Origin: an uncultured Clostridia bacterium | GTDB lineage: Bacteria > Bacillota > Clostridia > Oscillospirales > Acutalibacteraceae | Reading direction: 5' to 3' | Length of the DNA: 6,487 nucleotides | NCBI GenBank assembly: GCA_947629295.1 | Contig: CANRDH010000089.1 | Coordinates: forward strand, 1-6,487 | Shown: positions 4,802 to 6,487 of the stretch, in pieces | Position numbering within the stretch: position 1 is the first letter of the stretch | Layout of the letters: each line of letters opens with the position of its first letter | Translations under genes and position numbers: made by a program | Notes under the pieces: generated by a model | Seen by the model: only the letters and a program-made list of their open reading frames with translations | What the model was told of the DNA's origin: nothing | Databases searched by the model: none

Positions 4802-6025
4802 TCACAAGAATTTATGACATACAACAGTCACGCACATCGTATCATTCCGAATTTCCGCAAAAATGTCGCCGTTCATTTCGTTCATCAAACGGCGGCAGAT
4901 ATAAAGTCCCAATCCGTTCCCCTCCTGATTTCCGACATTAGAACCTCTCCAGAAACTGTCAAAAATGTGAGAAAGCTCAGTGTCGGGCAATGTACAGCCG
5001 CTGTTGGATACGGTTATCAGAATGCAGTCCTCTTCCTCGGAAATATCTATGCGTATCATTTTTCCATCACCGTATTTTATCGCGTTTTCCATAATATTTT
5101 GCAGGACTTCTTCAATACGTTCGGGATCACAAAGGAGCAGACAATTCGTGTAGTTTGCTATGACAAAATTGGTACCGAGTGATTTCAGCTTTTCGGAATA
5201 ATACCCTTTTATCCCGTCAATTACGGCAGAAAGATAGACCTCTTGGGGTTCTGCGTGAAATTCCATAAAATCGCCGATGAGCTTTTCCCGCAGTGTATTA
5301 ACGTAGCGTTCTATCTCATCGGCTCCGGCATTGATACTGTCCGCAGCCGAACGCTGTTTTTCAGCATCGGAATATAACTGTCCTGAGATTGCCTTTGCAT
5401 ATAATTTGATTGCCGCAAGCGGTGTTTTGATGTCATGCGAAATGGACAGCATGGCAGTTTTTTCACGTTTTGCCCGTTCCAATTCCTGCTGCCGCGAGCG
5501 TTCCAGTTCCTCACGGAGCATATCCAGTCCCCAGATAAATTTCCCGAAATAACGGCTTTTTGTTTCTTTCAGCGGTACAGTTAAATTGCCCTTGGCAAGC
5601 ATATACGGAAGCTCGCTTATTTCATGGAAAGGCTTGATGATTGCCTGCCTGATATACAGCAAAACTCCGAATACAGTCAGAAACAATAGTATCAAAATAA
5701 CATTGGCAGGATATAAAATACTATTGCCCCGAATTTCTTCCTTATATTCAATGCGGTAAAGTTTCCCGCTTATTTCACGGATCACATACGGATTTTCCGA
5801 ATCATAAAAGTTATCATTCTGATTTTCAGATACGCCTGCAATCGTCTGATAATTGTCGGCATTGATTTCATTACCATCTTCAAGTTCCTGTACAATACGG
5901 TTTGTTTCAACTTTGTAAAGTCCCGTATTATTTGTCTTATCAAATTGCAGAAAAAGATTTGTTACGCCTAAAATGACAGCAAAAACAAGAACGAACCCGG
6001 CAATAATTTTATCATAACTTTTCAT
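4802..6025 (-). CDS. Sensor histidine kinase of a two-component system
   Basis: A membrane sensor kinase of 407 residues from the ATG at 6025. An in-frame GTG at 6034 adds three residues, but AGGTGG (6031-6036) with 5 nt spacing supports the ATG. In 410-residue numbering: TM1 at about 9-29, an extracellular loop of about 75 residues (30-107) typical of small VanS/Bce-like sensors, TM2 at about 109-128, and a HAMP-like linker to about 180. The dimerisation/phosphoacceptor motif SISHDIKTPLAAIKLYAKAI places the phosphorylated His at 200. The ATPase domain has an N box (QNIMENAIK, Asn317), a G1 box reading VSNSG, an F box (HIFDSFWRG, 356-364) and a G2 box (NGLGLYI, 373-379). All catalytic boxes are present, so it looks functional. 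Its start overlaps the response regulator stop by one base (TGATG), meaning coupled translation, yet that regulator is broken. The signal is not deducible. Confidence 0.93.
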   Translation of the reverse strand: MKSYDKIIAGFVLVFAVILGVTNLFLQFDKTNNTGLYKVETNRIVQELEDGNEINADNYQTIAGVSENQNDNFYDSENPYVIREISGKLYRIEYKEEIRGNSILYPANVILILLFLTVFGVLLYIRQAIIKPFHEISELPYMLAKGNLTVPLKETKSRYFGKFIWGLDMLREELERSRQQELERAKREKTAMLSISHDIKTPLAAIKLYAKAISGQLYSDAEKQRSAADSINAGADEIERYVNTLREKLIGDFMEFHAEPQEVYLSAVIDGIKGYYSEKLKSLGTNFVIANYTNCLLLCDPERIEEVLQNIMENAIKYGDGKMIRIDISEEEDCILITVSNSGCTLPDTELSHIFDSFWRGSNVGNQEGNGLGLYICRRLMNEMNGDIFAEIRNDTMCVTVVCHKFL

Positions 6026-6413
6026 CACGCCCACCTATAGCCTTTTCCCCAGACAGTAATGATCTTTTCGGGTTTCTGCGGATCGTCCTCGATTTTCTCA
6101 CGCAGATATTTGATGTGTACGGTCAAAGTCTGCATTTCGGATTCACTGTCGATTCCCCACACCCTATTAAATAATAATCTTTGCTGAGCGTCCGCCCCTT
6201 ATTCTGCATGAATATTTGCAGAAGCTCGGATTCTTTTGCGGATAAATCGATTTGCACATCATTTTCTGTGACCGTACCTTCCGAAATATTCAATGTGATA
6301 TTTCCGTCCGAAATCATGTCACGGGCAAGTCTGCGTTTGAAAATACCCTTAATTTTTGCAATCAAAATTTCAATGTCAAACGGCTTTTCGATATAATCGT
6401 CCGCACCGAGCAA
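6025..6413 (-). pseudogene. OmpR/PhoB-family response regulator, truncated and frameshifted
   Basis: Two reading frames together give the C-terminal part of a response regulator. The first (6413 to about 6174) starts inside the receiver at LLGADDYIEKPFDIEIL, which holds the conserved Lys-Pro near the end of the receiver, then the linker and the start of the winged helix (SAKESELLQIFMQNKGRTLSKDY). The second (6171-6025) continues FNRVWGIDSESEMQTLTVHI and ends ITVWGKGYRWA. The frames join if one base is restored in the TA-rich stretch 6168-6177 (expected KDYLFNRVWG). Upstream of 6413 an in-frame stop (6429-6431) appears and the sequence no longer resembles a receiver, so about 90 N-terminal residues including the phosphorylated Asp are missing. 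It precedes the kinase with a TGATG stop/start overlap. The product cannot be a normal phosphorylatable regulator. Confidence 0.88.
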
Positions 6414-6487
6414 TTTGAACGGACGATTTCAAGCAACCAATGAAGCATTTTCGTAATAAAGGCTTCTTTTGGCTTAGCTTTATTATC
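6414..6487 (-). other. Non-regulator sequence at the right edge, possible insertion junction
   Basis: The receiver similarity stops near 6414. On the minus strand one frame is open from the edge and reads AKPKEAFITKMLHWLLEIVR, which looks protein-like; a second frame is also open. I do not recognise either. The segment may be the end of an element that truncated the response regulator, or a scrambled regulator 5' end. Too little lies in the window to decide. Confidence 0.3.

Noticed and set aside
1..6487. CRISPR array or toxin-antitoxin pair
   Set aside because: No regularly spaced repeats were seen, and no small paired genes with toxin or antitoxin motifs.

Overview
The window looks like a chromosomal segment of a moderately AT-rich Clostridia-type Firmicute, probably a gut Oscillospiraceae/Ruminococcus relative. 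This is inferred from GGAGG-type ribosome binding sites, frequent ATA and AGA codons, consensus TTGACA-17-TATAAT promoter spacing, tRNA genes without encoded CCA, and the rbfA-DHH phosphoesterase gene pair. The species cannot be fixed from the sequence alone.

Layout. (1) Positions 1-1059, minus strand: a compact operon of an unrecognised 166-176 residue protein, rbfA (30S maturation factor) and the first 49 codons of a DHH-family phosphoesterase of the NrnA type that overlaps the end of rbfA. (2) 1060-1233: a divergent AT-rich promoter region with a 16-bp perfect palindrome and an inverted repeat close to the guaB promoter. (3) 1234-2712, plus: guaB, a full-length IMP dehydrogenase with a CBS pair, followed by a strong intrinsic terminator at 2767-2809. 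(4) 2834-3391, plus: a RimJ/RimL-type GNAT acetyltransferase. (5) 3392-3755: a gene-free, very AT-rich stretch holding repeated TTTTCAACA elements, two inverted repeats and one near-consensus DnaA box. (6) 3756-3968: a consensus promoter driving tRNA-Met(CAT) and tRNA-Glu(TTC). (7) 3969-4801: no intact gene. It holds a string of RNA hairpins ending in a 24-bp stem, a decayed minus-strand coding remnant, a fragment of an IS transposase, and an inverted repeat. (8) 4802-6413, minus: an intact sensor histidine kinase translationally coupled to a response regulator gene that is broken twice (missing 5' receiver part and a one-base frameshift). (9) 6414-6487: sequence that no longer reads as response regulator and may belong to whatever truncated it.

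The left half is housekeeping: ribosome maturation, nucleotide turnover and guanine nucleotide synthesis. The right half, from the tRNA genes onward, looks like an accessory zone of rearrangement beside a tRNA locus: mobile-element debris, decayed reading frames and a two-component system whose kinase has outlived its regulator. I saw no complete novel system. The items most worth a second look are the hairpin array directly behind tRNA-Glu, the TTTTCAACA-rich spacer, and the orphaned kinase.
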